A stretch of DNA of 64,000 nt. It comes from Bacteroidales bacterium. GTDB lineage: Bacteria > Bacteroidota > Bacteroidia > Bacteroidales > UBA1402. The stretch is taken from assembly GCA_017380635.1 (NCBI GenBank), contig JAFODP010000009.1:1-64000 (forward strand). Direction: 5' to 3'. The position numbers and the translations under genes were made by a program. Below are positions 1 to 9,463 of the stretch, in pieces (the first letter of the stretch is position 1; the number at the start of each line of letters is the position of its first letter). The notes below the pieces were generated by a model. That model did no database searches and was not told the origin of the DNA. It saw only the letters and a list, made by a program, of their open reading frames with translations.

Positions 1-61
1 AGCCATAACAATCCACTGTGCTTTTTCATCTGTAGATAACGCTGCGTAATTAGATGTATAA

Positions 62-374
62 TCGCAAATGACCGAGGACGCGAACGAACAGCGCTTTGCA
101 GCTCGCGCGCTATACAAATCTGAAGGAACCAAGCTTGGAGAGTGCGTGAGATGTCGCGTCCACAAAGCGAAGACGACAGGAGCGTACTTGAGTACGTGAC
201 TGAGGATGAGCTGCAGCGGGCGCGGCAGCTCGCGCGCTATACAAAACTGAAAGAGCCAAGCTTGGAGAGTGCGTGAGATGTGAAGTGATGGAGTGAGCAA
301 CCGAAGGGAGTTTGCTTTCGCAAATGACCGAGGACGCGAACGAACAGCGCTTTGCAGCTCGCGTGCTATACAAG
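62..374. repeat. ~128-bp GC-rich tandem repeat block, three degenerate copies
   Basis: Three units end with the same core (AGCTCGCGYGCTATACAA) at about 118, 246 and 373, a period of 127-128 bp. The outer copies (62-118 and 318-374) are identical over about 57 bp except for one C/T change. The middle copy (about 196-246) keeps only its right part. A second shared block (CCAAGCTTGGAGAGTGCGTG) lies near 128 and 256. The last core covers the stop codon of the neighbouring glycosyltransferase gene at 366-368. No convincing protein is encoded, although short ORFs cross it. The origin is unknown. Confidence 0.8.
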
Positions 375-1145
375 CTTGGTAAGGCGGATGCGAAGCTTTT
401 TGGTAAGATAAGTCGGCATAAAAATGAACACAAACCACGCATAAGCCTTCAACTTGGAATAATGCAAAATATCGGTGTAAACCGCTACATTATACTTAAT
501 TAGAGAGAATCGATTGGAAGAAAGAGAACGTCGAAGATCGCGATATAAGGCAAGAGGTTCTTGCAAGCCATAAGCGATGCCGCAACGTTGGATAATAAGA
601 ATCCAGAGCGCCCAATCCTGACGCTTACGCATTTCCGGCATGTAGATTTTGCCCAATTTTTGCGTATCGTAAATCGCAGTCAGACAGCCGATACCATCGT
701 CGGCACGAATAGCCCAATAATTGATGGTGGCTTGGCAGATCACTTTGGCGGTGCGGCGAGATTGTTCGTTTTGAACGTAATAAGAAGTGTAGCTCAAGGC
801 TGCGTCTTTTTCAAACATGAAAGCCAATTGCTTTTCAAGTTTTTCGGGCAACCAACAATCGTCGCTGTCGCAAAAGGCAATGAATCGGCCTTGGGCCTGG
901 GCAATGGAATGATTACGCGCCACGCCTGCACCGGAATTTTTATCCAAGCAAAAAAGTTTGATGCGGTCGTCTTTGGCCATGTACGATTGAACCACAGACA
1001 AAGTATCATCGGTAGAGCCATCGTCGGTGATGAGCAGTTCCCAATGCGTATAAGTCTGAGCCAAAATAGATTCGATGGTTTCAACCACAAATCTCGATGA
1101 ATTGTAGGTAGCCGTTATGATAGAGACCAAGCCAAAATCCTGCAT
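366..1145 (-). CDS. Glycosyltransferase family 2 protein
   Basis: A 259-residue GT-A fold glycosyltransferase, probably adding a sugar to a lipid-linked surface-polysaccharide repeat unit on the cytoplasmic face of the membrane. The N-terminus has the GT2 start (VSIITATYNSSRFV), then ITDDGSTDDT near residue 40 for nucleotide-sugar binding, and FCDSDD near residue 90, the metal-binding DXD-type motif. The C-terminal 40 residues are hydrophobic and basic, suggesting membrane association. It is the last gene of the polysaccharide operon and its stop codon lies inside the tandem repeat block. Donor and acceptor cannot be read from the sequence. Confidence 0.88.
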   Translation of the reverse strand: MQDFGLVSIITATYNSSRFVVETIESILAQTYTHWELLITDDGSTDDTLSVVQSYMAKDDRIKLFCLDKNSGAGVARNHSIAQAQGRFIAFCDSDDCWLPEKLEKQLAFMFEKDAALSYTSYYVQNEQSRRTAKVICQATINYWAIRADDGIGCLTAIYDTQKLGKIYMPEMRKRQDWALWILIIQRCGIAYGLQEPLALYRDLRRSLSSNRFSLIKYNVAVYTDILHYSKLKAYAWFVFIFMPTYLTKKLRIRLTKLV

Positions 1146-1175
1146 ATCTTCTTTGCTAAAAGGCCCGCGAAGGTA

Positions 1176-1991
1176 CTACTTATTTTTTGAAATTGCACGA
1201 TAAATATCCCATATTCCTTTAGGTATTGCCAGAAATCTCGACGCAAACAAAGGAAAAGAATATTGCAAGGGATGCTTTATCCACAAGCAAAGATAAGCCC
1301 ACATCAAAGCAAACATCGTTTTTATCCTGGCCTTCAAATGATGTCGGGCCGAATGAGCGCGAACACGACGGTAATAAACAGCATCGGCGCTTGTCGGACG
1401 ATATTGCTTATAGAAACGCGTGATGGAAAATATGTAGAGTGCATCTTCGCCATTGGCAAAACGCGGATTGAAAGATTCTTGCAGCGCCTTATCACGGGCA
1501 ATCAGCTTGGCCACAGGTCCGGAGAGAAACTTGCGAGCCTGCATGGTAGAGACAAAAGCCTCGTTTTTTATTCGCTGATAATTGGCCGAGATATGATCGG
1601 GATAAAAGCCTTCGGCATCGTCTTTGAAGCAAAGCAGATTGGAAAGAGGCATGGTATTTTCATCGGCAGCCGCAAGCAAAGCTTCCAAATAGGTCGGACT
1701 CACGTAATCGTCGTCGTCGATAAAGCAGATATAGTCGCCCTGAGAAGCTTGCAAACCCAAATTACGCGCATTCGACACCCCGGCTTGCGAACTATACAGC
1801 AAACGCCACGAAGTCAATGGATGTTGTGCAAGATAATTTTCTATCTGCAGGCGATAAGGTTGTTCCTCGCCGTTAAGCACAATAATCGCCTCCCATTCGT
1901 TGGCGGAAAGTGTTTGCGCACGCAAAGCATCGAGACATTCCCATAGATAGGATTGCGGACGGAAAGTGGGTATAATGACAGATATTTTCAT
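1176..1991 (-). CDS. Glycosyltransferase family 2 protein
   Basis: A 271-residue GT2 enzyme. It opens with MKISVIIPTFRPQSYL, the usual first strand of the family, has the N-x-G-V-S-N-A-R-N helix region (QAGVSNARNLGL) near residue 75 and a DXD-type acidic cluster (CFIDDDDYV) near residue 95. The C-terminal third is rich in aromatic and hydrophobic residues and may sit against the membrane. It is 9 bp downstream of the polymerase gene and 30 bp upstream of the next GT2, so it is very probably cotranscribed with both. Its substrate is unknown. Confidence 0.88.
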   Translation of the reverse strand: MKISVIIPTFRPQSYLWECLDALRAQTLSANEWEAIIVLNGEEQPYRLQIENYLAQHPLTSWRLLYSSQAGVSNARNLGLQASQGDYICFIDDDDYVSPTYLEALLAAADENTMPLSNLLCFKDDAEGFYPDHISANYQRIKNEAFVSTMQARKFLSGPVAKLIARDKALQESFNPRFANGEDALYIFSITRFYKQYRPTSADAVYYRRVRAHSARHHLKARIKTMFALMWAYLCLWIKHPLQYSFPLFASRFLAIPKGIWDIYRAISKNK

Positions 1992-2000
1992 AGCGCAAAA

Positions 2001-3122
2001 TCAGAGTTTCATAAAGGCTTTTTTCAGATGGAAATGTTCGTCCTGCCAATTGAAAATATAAGTAGCGGTATTGGAATCGCCATCCATGATGGTGGCCACG
2101 AAAGTCAACAGCATCAGCGCCAACATCACCCAAAAATAATCGGGCTTCTCGCGACGGAAATATTCCAAAGCATAAGCCATGACGAATATCGCCAGTTGCG
2201 TAAAATACAGCAGCATTCGCGTGATACTCATACTTTGCACAAAAATGACGCTCAGAATCATTCCCACAAACCAGATATCGTAGATAATAGCCACGGGCGT
2301 CGATTTGAAGTGTTCTTTAATTTCTTTGCTATGACAAATTATCATCAGATTCACCGACATGCGGATAATAAAACCAAGCCCCAAAGAAAAATCTTCGTAA
2401 TACATGTGGGTGTCGAAGGCTGCAGAATCGGCATAACCAAGGAGCACAATCACATTGAAAAAGGCATCGATAAGCCATTCTACCAAGCCAAATTGCATCA
2501 GCAAAAAAGCCAAGGCAAAGATTATCAGCTGCGAACCGACGTCTTTGATATAAGCCTCATGACGATTGAGCGCATAGATGGGATAGACTATCACCAATGC
2601 CAGCGCCGATTTGTGAAATAAAAACGCGATAGCTATCAAGGCATAATGCAAAAGCCATTTCTGTTGCTGTAAAGGCTTGATACTGACAGCAAAAAATCCG
2701 AAAGCAAACACCTGTCGCACCACATTGGCCGTGGGTTGCCAGAAAGCATAAAGCATAAAAACGGCTATCACCGGCACGTACATATCGGGTTCGTCTTTCA
2801 CGACCCTCACAACGAGATAGAGCGGAATAAAAGAGGTGATGGCAAAAAAGAAGGTTTCGCCCCAGCCTATCTGGTGTATCAGCAGCATGAGTTGTTCGAA
2901 GCCCCATTCACAATCGCGGTCGAGGCCTTCCACCACTTTATTGAACATGTGTTGATACATGAAAAAGTCGCGACCCACGCCATAGCGATAACCGAAAATC
3001 ACGGAGAAAGCCAGCACAGCCAACAGCATGAAACTCCAGTCTTTGGATCGGCCGGCCTGCCATGCCAAAATCAGCATCACGGCAGTAAGCGAGGAATATA
3101 CGATGAACGATTGCAGCAACAT
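2001..3122 (-). CDS. EpsG/Wzy-like surface polysaccharide polymerase
   Basis: A 373-residue integral membrane protein with about ten hydrophobic segments. It carries the EpsG-type signature near residue 45 (FGYRYGVGRDFFMY), with Y/R/G/D residues typical of polymerases that join lipid-linked repeat units in the periplasm. A long soluble loop with charged residues lies around residues 60-75. A flippase is two genes upstream in the same operon and glycosyltransferases flank it, which fits a Wzx/Wzy-dependent pathway for O-antigen, capsule or exopolysaccharide. Wzy proteins diverge strongly, so the assignment rests on topology, the motif and context. Confidence 0.78.
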   Translation of the reverse strand: MLLQSFIVYSSLTAVMLILAWQAGRSKDWSFMLLAVLAFSVIFGYRYGVGRDFFMYQHMFNKVVEGLDRDCEWGFEQLMLLIHQIGWGETFFFAITSFIPLYLVVRVVKDEPDMYVPVIAVFMLYAFWQPTANVVRQVFAFGFFAVSIKPLQQQKWLLHYALIAIAFLFHKSALALVIVYPIYALNRHEAYIKDVGSQLIIFALAFLLMQFGLVEWLIDAFFNVIVLLGYADSAAFDTHMYYEDFSLGLGFIIRMSVNLMIICHSKEIKEHFKSTPVAIIYDIWFVGMILSVIFVQSMSITRMLLYFTQLAIFVMAYALEYFRREKPDYFWVMLALMLLTFVATIMDGDSNTATYIFNWQDEHFHLKKAFMKL

Positions 3123-3133
3123 ACTCCCCTACT

Positions 3134-4099
3134 TTATTTGATTATTCGATACAAACGGAATGCCAACGGAATGGACATCTTCAGCAAACAGCCTTCCAGT
3201 TGATATTTTCTTCGGCCGCTATGTCGCATGGCATCAAACAGATACGCATGTTGCTTGAGTTCCTTGTACAAGATTTTTCGTTCGGCCACAGTCAATTGGA
3301 AAGCGCCAAAGAGAATATTGTTCATCGTTCTGGAAATCAGACGATAGAAACCTTGTTTATCGGGCAAGGGCAAATCTTTGGCATAATCGTAGAGATGTCT
3401 CATCACCACCAAAGTATCCATGGCATTCTTCATGCGAAAAATGGCCGTCGTGCCTTCGCGCGAACCTCGACGCAAATGATAAGCCAAGACATCCAGACAG
3501 GCAATATGCTTGGCCACATAAGCGGCTCGTGGAATAAACTCGCTGTCTTCGTGATAGATACCGGGAAAGAAATACAATTGATGTTGCAACAAATGCTCCC
3601 GACGATACAGACACCATTGCGGTGTGGTGGGAAGCGCACTGCGACGTATCAGTTCCGGTCCATCCATTTCGCCTTCGAATATACAGCGATATTTTTCATT
3701 GTCCACGCGACCATCTTCGTAATTCACTTGTCCATGAATGTAGAGAATATCCAAGTGCGGATGTTTTCGCAGAAAATCGAGCAACTTAGGCAAACAGCCG
3801 GGCTCTATCCAATCGTCGGAATCGACAAACCAGACAAAATCGCCTTCTGCCTCGTTGATGCCCTTATTGCGCGCCACGCTCACACCCGAATTGGGCTGCG
3901 TAAAGAGACGTATCTGCGGAAAGGTTTCTGCCAGACGCTCACAGATGGGCCAACTATTGTCGGGCGTACCATCGTTTATGACGACAATTTCGTAGTCGTC
4001 GGGCGAAAGGGTTTCCTGTTCCACGCAAGAGCGCAAACATTGTTCCACATAGGCTTCTACCTTGTACACCGGAATAATGATGGAGAGCAGTTTGGACAT
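3134..4099 (-). CDS. Glycosyltransferase family 2 protein
   Basis: A 321-residue GT2 enzyme. Visible motifs are the first strand (LSIIIPVYKVEAYVEQCL), a nucleotide-binding region (VVINDGTPDNS) near residue 40, SGVSVARNKGI near residue 78 and the DXD-type WFVDSDDWI near residue 95. This pattern (VY-KVE, NDGSxD, VSxARNxGI, DSDD) is common for enzymes that add hexoses or rhamnose in surface glycans. The C-terminal 100 residues are family-specific and may bind the acceptor. The start is one base from the flippase stop codon, so the two genes are tightly linked. Confidence 0.9.
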   Translation of the reverse strand: MSKLLSIIIPVYKVEAYVEQCLRSCVEQETLSPDDYEIVVINDGTPDNSWPICERLAETFPQIRLFTQPNSGVSVARNKGINEAEGDFVWFVDSDDWIEPGCLPKLLDFLRKHPHLDILYIHGQVNYEDGRVDNEKYRCIFEGEMDGPELIRRSALPTTPQWCLYRREHLLQHQLYFFPGIYHEDSEFIPRAAYVAKHIACLDVLAYHLRRGSREGTTAIFRMKNAMDTLVVMRHLYDYAKDLPLPDKQGFYRLISRTMNNILFGAFQLTVAERKILYKELKQHAYLFDAMRHSGRRKYQLEGCLLKMSIPLAFRLYRIIK

Positions 4100-4100
4100 A

Positions 4101-5651
4101 TTATTTTCGTTTAATCATTTTATTCAACAATCGTTTGCAAAGTGCTCTTTCCGAGGCATCCATCCCCAAAAAATAAGCTACCGTCAGCAGATTCAGCAAA
4201 GAGAAAGGACAAATCACCATCAAGCGAATCCAAGGCTGCGTGAGAACTTGCGACAAAAGCCAGGGCAAAGGGACTGACAAAACAAACACCAAAAGAATGG
4301 GCCACAAAACTTCTTTGCCATATTTCTTGAAATCCAAGCCAATAAGCCGGGTCATGTACAGCGGACGCGCCAAAGAGCAAATGAAATTGAGAGCCGCCTT
4401 CACGGCCAAGGCGCTCCAAGCCGGACAGCCCATTTTCAGCATCACGTAGGCCAAAGGAATGTTCAAGATGCGGATGGAAGCAATGATGATTTGATGTGTT
4501 TTGATATTGCCCGTGGCATAAGCGGCCATCCAAAGCGGACCGGAATAGGCATCGATGAGAGAATACAACAAGATATAAATCAGAAACGAGGTAACACCTT
4601 GGGGCACATCTTTCAGCCAAAGATCCAAGACGAAATCCACATTCAGCATCAGGGGCACCACCATGGCCAGCATCAAGTAGAAAGACAACTTGGACGAAGA
4701 AAAAATTAGTTTCATGAAATACTCTCTCTCGCCTGCCGCATACGACTTGACAATCTGCGGGTTAAACGATTTGGTAAAACTCTGCAGGAACTGGTTCAGC
4801 ATGTAATTCACCTGATTGGCCACGCCCAAAGCCGCATTGGCCAGAATGCCCGAAAACTTGTTCACGGAAAAGACGATGAATTGTTCCACCACGCCTATGA
4901 CGAGATTCACCAGCATACTCCAATTGGAATATGTGACAAACTTCTTGATTATCTGTGCATTCCAATACCATTTATAGCGATATTCCTTGAATTTCAACCT
5001 GCAATAAAGCATGTACCAAAGCATCATCAACACGGCCACGGCAAAAACCAAAAAGGCATAGACGATGAGTTTGTCTTGCGCGATCACCAACAAAAGATAC
5101 ACGATGGCCAGCTTAAAAACGGCTTCGATGATGCTGGTAAAGGCGTAGAAATTCATTTTCTCGTTGACGATGATCACCGAGTCGTAAGGCGTTTTGATAA
5201 TGCGGGCACAGAAAGAAAGCACCGAGAAATGATAGGTTATGCGAGCCGCATACATTCTGGTTTCCGGTATCTCCAAGTACTTGTTGAAGTACCAAAGCCC
5301 TATGGTTTCACAAAGAATGAACACGATGATGGCCAAGATAACATGGACGTTCACGCTGGTCGAGAAGGTTTTGTTCATCGCTTCCCTATCGTTTCGGCCC
5401 AAATCGTAAGCCAGATAACGATACGAGGCATTGGATAGCGCTTCCAAAAGGAAGGTGCAGAGCACCACCACGCTACCGGCTACCTGATACACACCGAAAT
5501 CCACCTCGCCCAAGACATCGAGAATGACACGCGTCGCATATAGGCCCACAAAGAGCACCACCAACATTCTCAGTGCGAGAAAGAGGGTGTTCTTGGCAAT
5601 GGTGGCACCGCGTTGCGTGTTGTCCGATATTTGTGGGCTCTCGTGGCTCAT
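4101..5651 (-). CDS. Wzx-like polysaccharide flippase (MOP superfamily)
   Basis: A 516-residue membrane protein with about 12-14 hydrophobic segments, close to the usual size of Wzx/RfbX-type transporters. These move undecaprenyl-diphosphate-linked repeat units from the inner to the outer face of the cytoplasmic membrane. The start is AKNTLFLALRMLVVLFVGLYATRVILDVLG, the characteristic first helix with the R-x-I-L-x-x-L-G pattern of the family. The ATG overlaps the rfbB stop codon (ATGA), suggesting translational coupling. With the polymerase and three glycosyltransferases it makes a complete assembly route for one surface polysaccharide. Confidence 0.86.
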   Translation of the reverse strand: MSHESPQISDNTQRGATIAKNTLFLALRMLVVLFVGLYATRVILDVLGEVDFGVYQVAGSVVVLCTFLLEALSNASYRYLAYDLGRNDREAMNKTFSTSVNVHVILAIIVFILCETIGLWYFNKYLEIPETRMYAARITYHFSVLSFCARIIKTPYDSVIIVNEKMNFYAFTSIIEAVFKLAIVYLLLVIAQDKLIVYAFLVFAVAVLMMLWYMLYCRLKFKEYRYKWYWNAQIIKKFVTYSNWSMLVNLVIGVVEQFIVFSVNKFSGILANAALGVANQVNYMLNQFLQSFTKSFNPQIVKSYAAGEREYFMKLIFSSSKLSFYLMLAMVVPLMLNVDFVLDLWLKDVPQGVTSFLIYILLYSLIDAYSGPLWMAAYATGNIKTHQIIIASIRILNIPLAYVMLKMGCPAWSALAVKAALNFICSLARPLYMTRLIGLDFKKYGKEVLWPILLVFVLSVPLPWLLSQVLTQPWIRLMVICPFSLLNLLTVAYFLGMDASERALCKRLLNKMIKRK

Positions 5652-6787
5652 CTTCCCTTATACATATCTTCGTAATACTTTTCGTAATCGCCGCTGGTGA
5701 TGTTGTCCATCCAGTCTTGGTGGTCGAGATACCAACGAACGGTCTTTTCTATGCCTTCTTCGAATTGCAGGCTTGGTTCCCAGCCGAGTTCTTTTTGCAA
5801 CTTGGTGCTATCGATGGCGTAACGAGCGTCGTGACCCAGACGGTCGGTGACGTAAGTAATGAGCTTCAGACTGTGGCCTTCGGGATTACCGAGAAGTCTA
5901 TCTACCGTCTTAATCATCACCTTGATAAGGTCGATGTTCTTCCATTCGTTGAAGCCGCCGATGTTGTAGGTTTCGGCCGTTTTGCCCTGGTGGAAGATGA
6001 CATCGATGGCACGGGCGTGGTCTTCGACAAAGAGCCAGTCGCGCACGTTTTCGCCTTTGCCGTAGACGGGCAGTGCTTTGCCGTGACGGATGTTGTTGAT
6101 AAAGAGCGGAATCAGCTTTTCTGGAAATTGATACGGACCGTAGTTGTTCGAGCAATTCGTCACGATGGTGGGCATGCCGTAGGTGTCGTGGTAAGCGCGC
6201 ACGAAATGGTCGCTGCTCGCTTTGCTCGCGCTGTACGGACTGTGCGGATTGTATTTCGTCGTTTCGTAGAAAAATTCGTCGCCGTAAGCCTTGTGTCCTT
6301 CTGACGATGCCACGGTTTTAAACGGCGGCTCAATGCCTTCGGGATGGTTCATTTCCAGCGCGCCATACACTTCGTCGGTGGAGATATGATAGAAGCGTTT
6401 GCCTTCGTATTTTTCGGGCAGCGATTCCCAATAGAGCTTCGCGGCTTGCAGCAAACTCAGTGTTCCCATCACGTTGGTTCTGGCGAAAGTGAAAGGATCT
6501 TTTATACTGCGGTCCACGTGGCTTTCGGCGGCCAAATGAATGATGCCGTCCACTTTTTCGTCTTGCATCAGCTGATAAAAAGCCTCGAAGTCGCAGATGT
6601 CCATTTTCACGAACTTATAGTTGGGCTTGTCTTCTATATCCTTGAGATTGGCCAAGTTACCTGCGTAAGTCAATTTATCCAAGTTGATGATATTGTAGTC
6701 GGGATACTTGTTCACAAACAATCTGACCACGTGGCTGCCAATAAATCCGGCGCCTCCGGTAATGACGATGCTTCGTTTGCTATTCAT
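5648..6787 (-). CDS. rfbB: dTDP-glucose 4,6-dehydratase
   Basis: A 379-residue short-chain dehydrogenase/reductase enzyme converting dTDP-glucose to dTDP-4-keto-6-deoxyglucose, the second step to dTDP-L-rhamnose. The NAD-binding GGAGFIGSHV lies near residues 10-18, the catalytic STDEVYG near residue 140, and the YSASKASSDH motif with the Tyr/Lys pair near residues 190-195. CSNNYGPYQFPEKLIPL further on is typical of RmlB. The length is slightly above the usual ~350 because of an extra stretch before the YxxxK motif. It is 130 bp downstream of rfbD; that gap holds nothing I recognise. Confidence 0.96.
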   Translation of the reverse strand: MNSKRSIVITGGAGFIGSHVVRLFVNKYPDYNIINLDKLTYAGNLANLKDIEDKPNYKFVKMDICDFEAFYQLMQDEKVDGIIHLAAESHVDRSIKDPFTFARTNVMGTLSLLQAAKLYWESLPEKYEGKRFYHISTDEVYGALEMNHPEGIEPPFKTVASSEGHKAYGDEFFYETTKYNPHSPYSASKASSDHFVRAYHDTYGMPTIVTNCSNNYGPYQFPEKLIPLFINNIRHGKALPVYGKGENVRDWLFVEDHARAIDVIFHQGKTAETYNIGGFNEWKNIDLIKVMIKTVDRLLGNPEGHSLKLITYVTDRLGHDARYAIDSTKLQKELGWEPSLQFEEGIEKTVRWYLDHQDWMDNITSGDYEKYYEDMYKGR

Positions 6788-6917
6788 ATATGTATAGTTT
6801 TGATAATGAATACTTTGTTCTATTCGCTATATCCTGTTATGCTTTATTCCAGACTTTGCTGTTTCAAGTAAGTTTGCCTTGGTCTTGCGCTTGCATGGAA
6901 AGGAATTTGCTGCGCTT

Positions 6918-7919
6918 TTATTGACCCAACTTTTTACTATTTTCGATGCACCTCTTCAGACTGTCGGTCCAATAAGGAATCTGCAAGCCGAATGTCTCCT
7001 TGATTTTAGTTTTATCCAACACACTATAACTAGGACGTTTCACGGGGCTGGGAAACTCTTCGCTATGACAGGGCCGGATGTCGCATTGAGCCATCTGCTG
7101 CGCGTTGGAAAAAGCCTGTTGCAAAGCCGTTTGCTGAATCATCTTGGCAAAATCGTACCAGCTGCACACACCCTCGTTGCTGTAATGATAGATGCCGCTC
7201 TTGCTGTAAGGTTGCGAGGCGGCCTCACTTGCGGCGGGCTTTGCAGCGGGCTGCGTTGCTGAAAGAGATGCGGCGGGCAGGCCGAGCGTCAGCGAGGCCG
7301 CCCGCTCCTGCTCATAATCAGCAATAATTGTCACGATAGCACGCGCCAAATCAAGCGCATAGGTGGGCGTTCCCACTTGGTCGAACACCACTTTCAGTTG
7401 CGGTTTGCTTGCGGTGAGTTGCATCATGGTCTTACAGAAATTCTTGCCATATTCGCTGTAGAGCCAAGCTGTGCGAATAATCACAAAATCGCCACCCACA
7501 GCCTTGATTCGTTCTTCGCCATGCAGTTTGGTCAAGCCATACACACCCGTGGGCGTTCCTTGCTGTTCTTCACGACAAGGCTTATTATAAGGCTCAGCGC
7601 CAAAGACATAATCGGTAGAAATATGAATCAGCAAAGCACCTACGGCAGCGGCAGCCTTGGCCAAATTTTCCGGAGCCTCAGCATTCAGTTTTTCCGCCAA
7701 CGACTCGTTGCTTTCGGCGGCATCCACATTGGTATAGGCGGCACAATTGACAATCACATCCACCTGCTGAGCCAGCACAAAATTCATCACCGCCTGCGCA
7801 TCACAGATATCCAATTCGTCGATATCCGTAAAAACATAGTCATGACGAGGCTTTTCGGCTGCCACGCAACGCATTTCCCTACCCAACTGTCCGTTGGCAC
7901 CTGTCACTAGAATCTTCAT
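6918..7919 (-). CDS. rfbD: dTDP-4-dehydrorhamnose reductase with Ala-rich insertion
   Basis: A 333-residue enzyme making dTDP-L-rhamnose with NAD(P)H. It has the N-terminal GANGQLGREM nucleotide-binding motif, NCAAYTNVDAAE near residue 62, STDYVFGA near residue 103 and the YGLTKLHGE catalytic Tyr/Lys region near residue 130. Around residues 205-240 there is an Ala/Ser/Pro-rich, low-complexity stretch (including PAAKPAASEAASQ) not expected in RmlD, which explains the length above the usual ~290. The DNA there (about 7200-7310) is clearly more GC-rich than its flanks. The reading frame stays open, and conserved motifs continue after it (NEGVCSWYDFA). Its start overlaps rfbC by ATGA. Confidence 0.95.
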   Translation of the reverse strand: MKILVTGANGQLGREMRCVAAEKPRHDYVFTDIDELDICDAQAVMNFVLAQQVDVIVNCAAYTNVDAAESNESLAEKLNAEAPENLAKAAAAVGALLIHISTDYVFGAEPYNKPCREEQQGTPTGVYGLTKLHGEERIKAVGGDFVIIRTAWLYSEYGKNFCKTMMQLTASKPQLKVVFDQVGTPTYALDLARAIVTIIADYEQERAASLTLGLPAASLSATQPAAKPAASEAASQPYSKSGIYHYSNEGVCSWYDFAKMIQQTALQQAFSNAQQMAQCDIRPCHSEEFPSPVKRPSYSVLDKTKIKETFGLQIPYWTDSLKRCIENSKKLGQ

Positions 7920-8482
7920 AGCTGTTCGTATTCAAAGGGACTGTCAAAATCTTTCAATCCCGCATGATGCTTATCTTTCTCTGAAAGTTTAATTTGTTCT
8001 TCCGACAAAGGCCATTCAATAGCGATATCAGCATCATCCCAGGCCAAAGCACCTTCGGAAGAAGGTTCATACAGATTGTCGCATTTATACTGAAACAGAG
8101 CCGTTTCGCTCAACACCACGAAACCATGGGCAAAGCCTTTAGGTATAAACAACTGACGATGATTCTCGCCCGACAATTCCACGCTCACATATTGTCCGTA
8201 GGTGGGACTGCCCTTGCGGATATCCACCGCCACATCCATCACCCTACCTTGAATGACACGCACCAATTTAGCCTGCGCATGCGGCGGACGCTGAAAATGC
8301 AAACCTCGCAACACGCCATAGGTGCTATATGATTGATTATCTTGAACAAAGACAATGGAAGGATCCACCTTTTCGGCAAATTCCTTCGCATTGTAACTTT
8401 CGTAAAAATAGCCTCTGTTATCGCCAAATACTTTAGGTTCAATAATGAGAGGACCTTCTATCTTAGTTTTAATTACTTCCAT
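7916..8482 (-). CDS. rfbC: dTDP-4-dehydrorhamnose 3,5-epimerase
   Basis: A 188-residue cupin-fold epimerase, the normal RmlC length. It epimerises C3 and C5 of dTDP-4-keto-6-deoxyglucose. Signature stretches are FGDNRGYFYESY near residue 20, QDNQSYSTYGVLRGLHFQ near residues 47-64 with the catalytic His of the LRGLH motif, and IPKGFAHGFVVLSE near residue 118. A Tyr partner lies near residue 132 (FQYKCDNLYEP). The stop overlaps the rfbD start by four bases, and rfbA is 54 bp upstream, so the order is rfbA-rfbC-rfbD-rfbB. Confidence 0.97.
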   Translation of the reverse strand: MEVIKTKIEGPLIIEPKVFGDNRGYFYESYNAKEFAEKVDPSIVFVQDNQSYSTYGVLRGLHFQRPPHAQAKLVRVIQGRVMDVAVDIRKGSPTYGQYVSVELSGENHRQLFIPKGFAHGFVVLSETALFQYKCDNLYEPSSEGALAWDDADIAIEWPLSEEQIKLSEKDKHHAGLKDFDSPFEYEQL

Positions 8483-8536
8483 ACTTTTATCAACAACTTT
8501 CCGCAGAAAGTTCTTTGTATATCAATACCGCCAAAA

Positions 8537-9442
8537 TCAATCCTGAGCGTAATAATGATTTTCCTTCATTTCGTCGATCACCTTGAGCAGATATTGGCCA
8601 TACTGGTTTTTAATCATCGGCTGTGCCAATTCACGCATACGTTCTTCGGTAATCCATCCCTGACGATAGGCAATGCTTTCCAAACAAGCCACCTTCAAGC
8701 CCTGACGTTTTTCTATCACTTCCACAAAAGTAGAAGCTTCGCTGAGTGAATCGTGCGTACCGGTATCGAGCCAGGCAAAACCACGACCGAAGACCTGCAC
8801 TTTCAATTCGCCATCTTCCAGAAAACGCTGATTTACTGTAGTAATTTCCAATTCGCCTCGCGCAGAAGGTTTGATAGTTTTAGCTATATCCACCACCTTA
8901 TTGGGATAGAAATACAAACCCACCACCGCGTAATTGCTCTTGGGTTGCTTGGGTTTTTCCTCGATGCTCAAACAATTGCCATCCTTGTCGAATTCAGCCA
9001 CGCCATAGCGCTCGGGATCGTTCACCCAATAGCCGAAAACCGTAGCCTTGCGATCTTCCTCGGCAGCGCGCACCGATTCTTTCAAGAGCGAGGTAAAGCC
9101 ATTACCGTGGAAAATGTTATCGCCCAGAACCAAACAAGCACAATCGTCGCCAATAAATTCTTCGCCGATAATGAAAGCTTGGGCCAAACCATCGGGACTG
9201 GGTTGTTCGGCATAAGAGAATTGCACACCGTAATCGCTACCATCGCCCAACAAACGCTTGAAACCAGGCAAATCCTGCGGCGTAGAAATAATCAGAATTT
9301 CTCTGATGCCGGCTTGCATCAAGGCAGAGATGGGATAATACACCATCGGCTTGTCGTAAATGGGCAGCAATTGCTTGCTAACGCCTTTGGTAATCGGATA
9401 CAGACGCGTTCCACTTCCGCCTGCCAAAACTATTCCTTTCAT
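8537..9442 (-). CDS. rfbA: Glucose-1-phosphate thymidylyltransferase
   Basis: A 301-residue nucleotidyltransferase that makes dTDP-glucose from dTTP and glucose-1-phosphate, the entry step to dTDP-rhamnose. It starts with [18 protein letters not shown], the G-x-G-T-R-L-x-P-x-T pyrophosphorylase signature, followed by [28 protein letters not shown] near residue 107 holds the metal-binding Asp, and [20 protein letters not shown] near residue 160 is typical of the RmlA family. The length matches the family. It follows a second nucleotidyltransferase by 21 bp. Confidence 0.97.
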   Translation of the reverse strand: MKGIVLAGGSGTRLYPITKGVSKQLLPIYDKPMVYYPISALMQAGIREILIISTPQDLPGFKRLLGDGSDYGVQFSYAEQPSPDGLAQAFIIGEEFIGDDCACLVLGDNIFHGNGFTSLLKESVRAAEEDRKATVFGYWVNDPERYGVAEFDKDGNCLSIEEKPKQPKSNYAVVGLYFYPNKVVDIAKTIKPSARGELEITTVNQRFLEDGELKVQVFGRGFAWLDTGTHDSLSEASTFVEVIEKRQGLKVACLESIAYRQGWITEERMRELAQPMIKNQYGQYLLKVIDEMKENHYYAQD

Positions 9443-9463
9443 CGTATTGCGTTGTTTATGAAT

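Noticed and set aside
1..60. Minus-strand open frames at the left edge (one reads YTSNYAALSTDEKAQWIVMA, another starts MKKHSGLLW)
   Set aside because: Either could be part of a gene beyond the edge, but 60 bases give no family signal and two frames are equally open, so no CDS is called.
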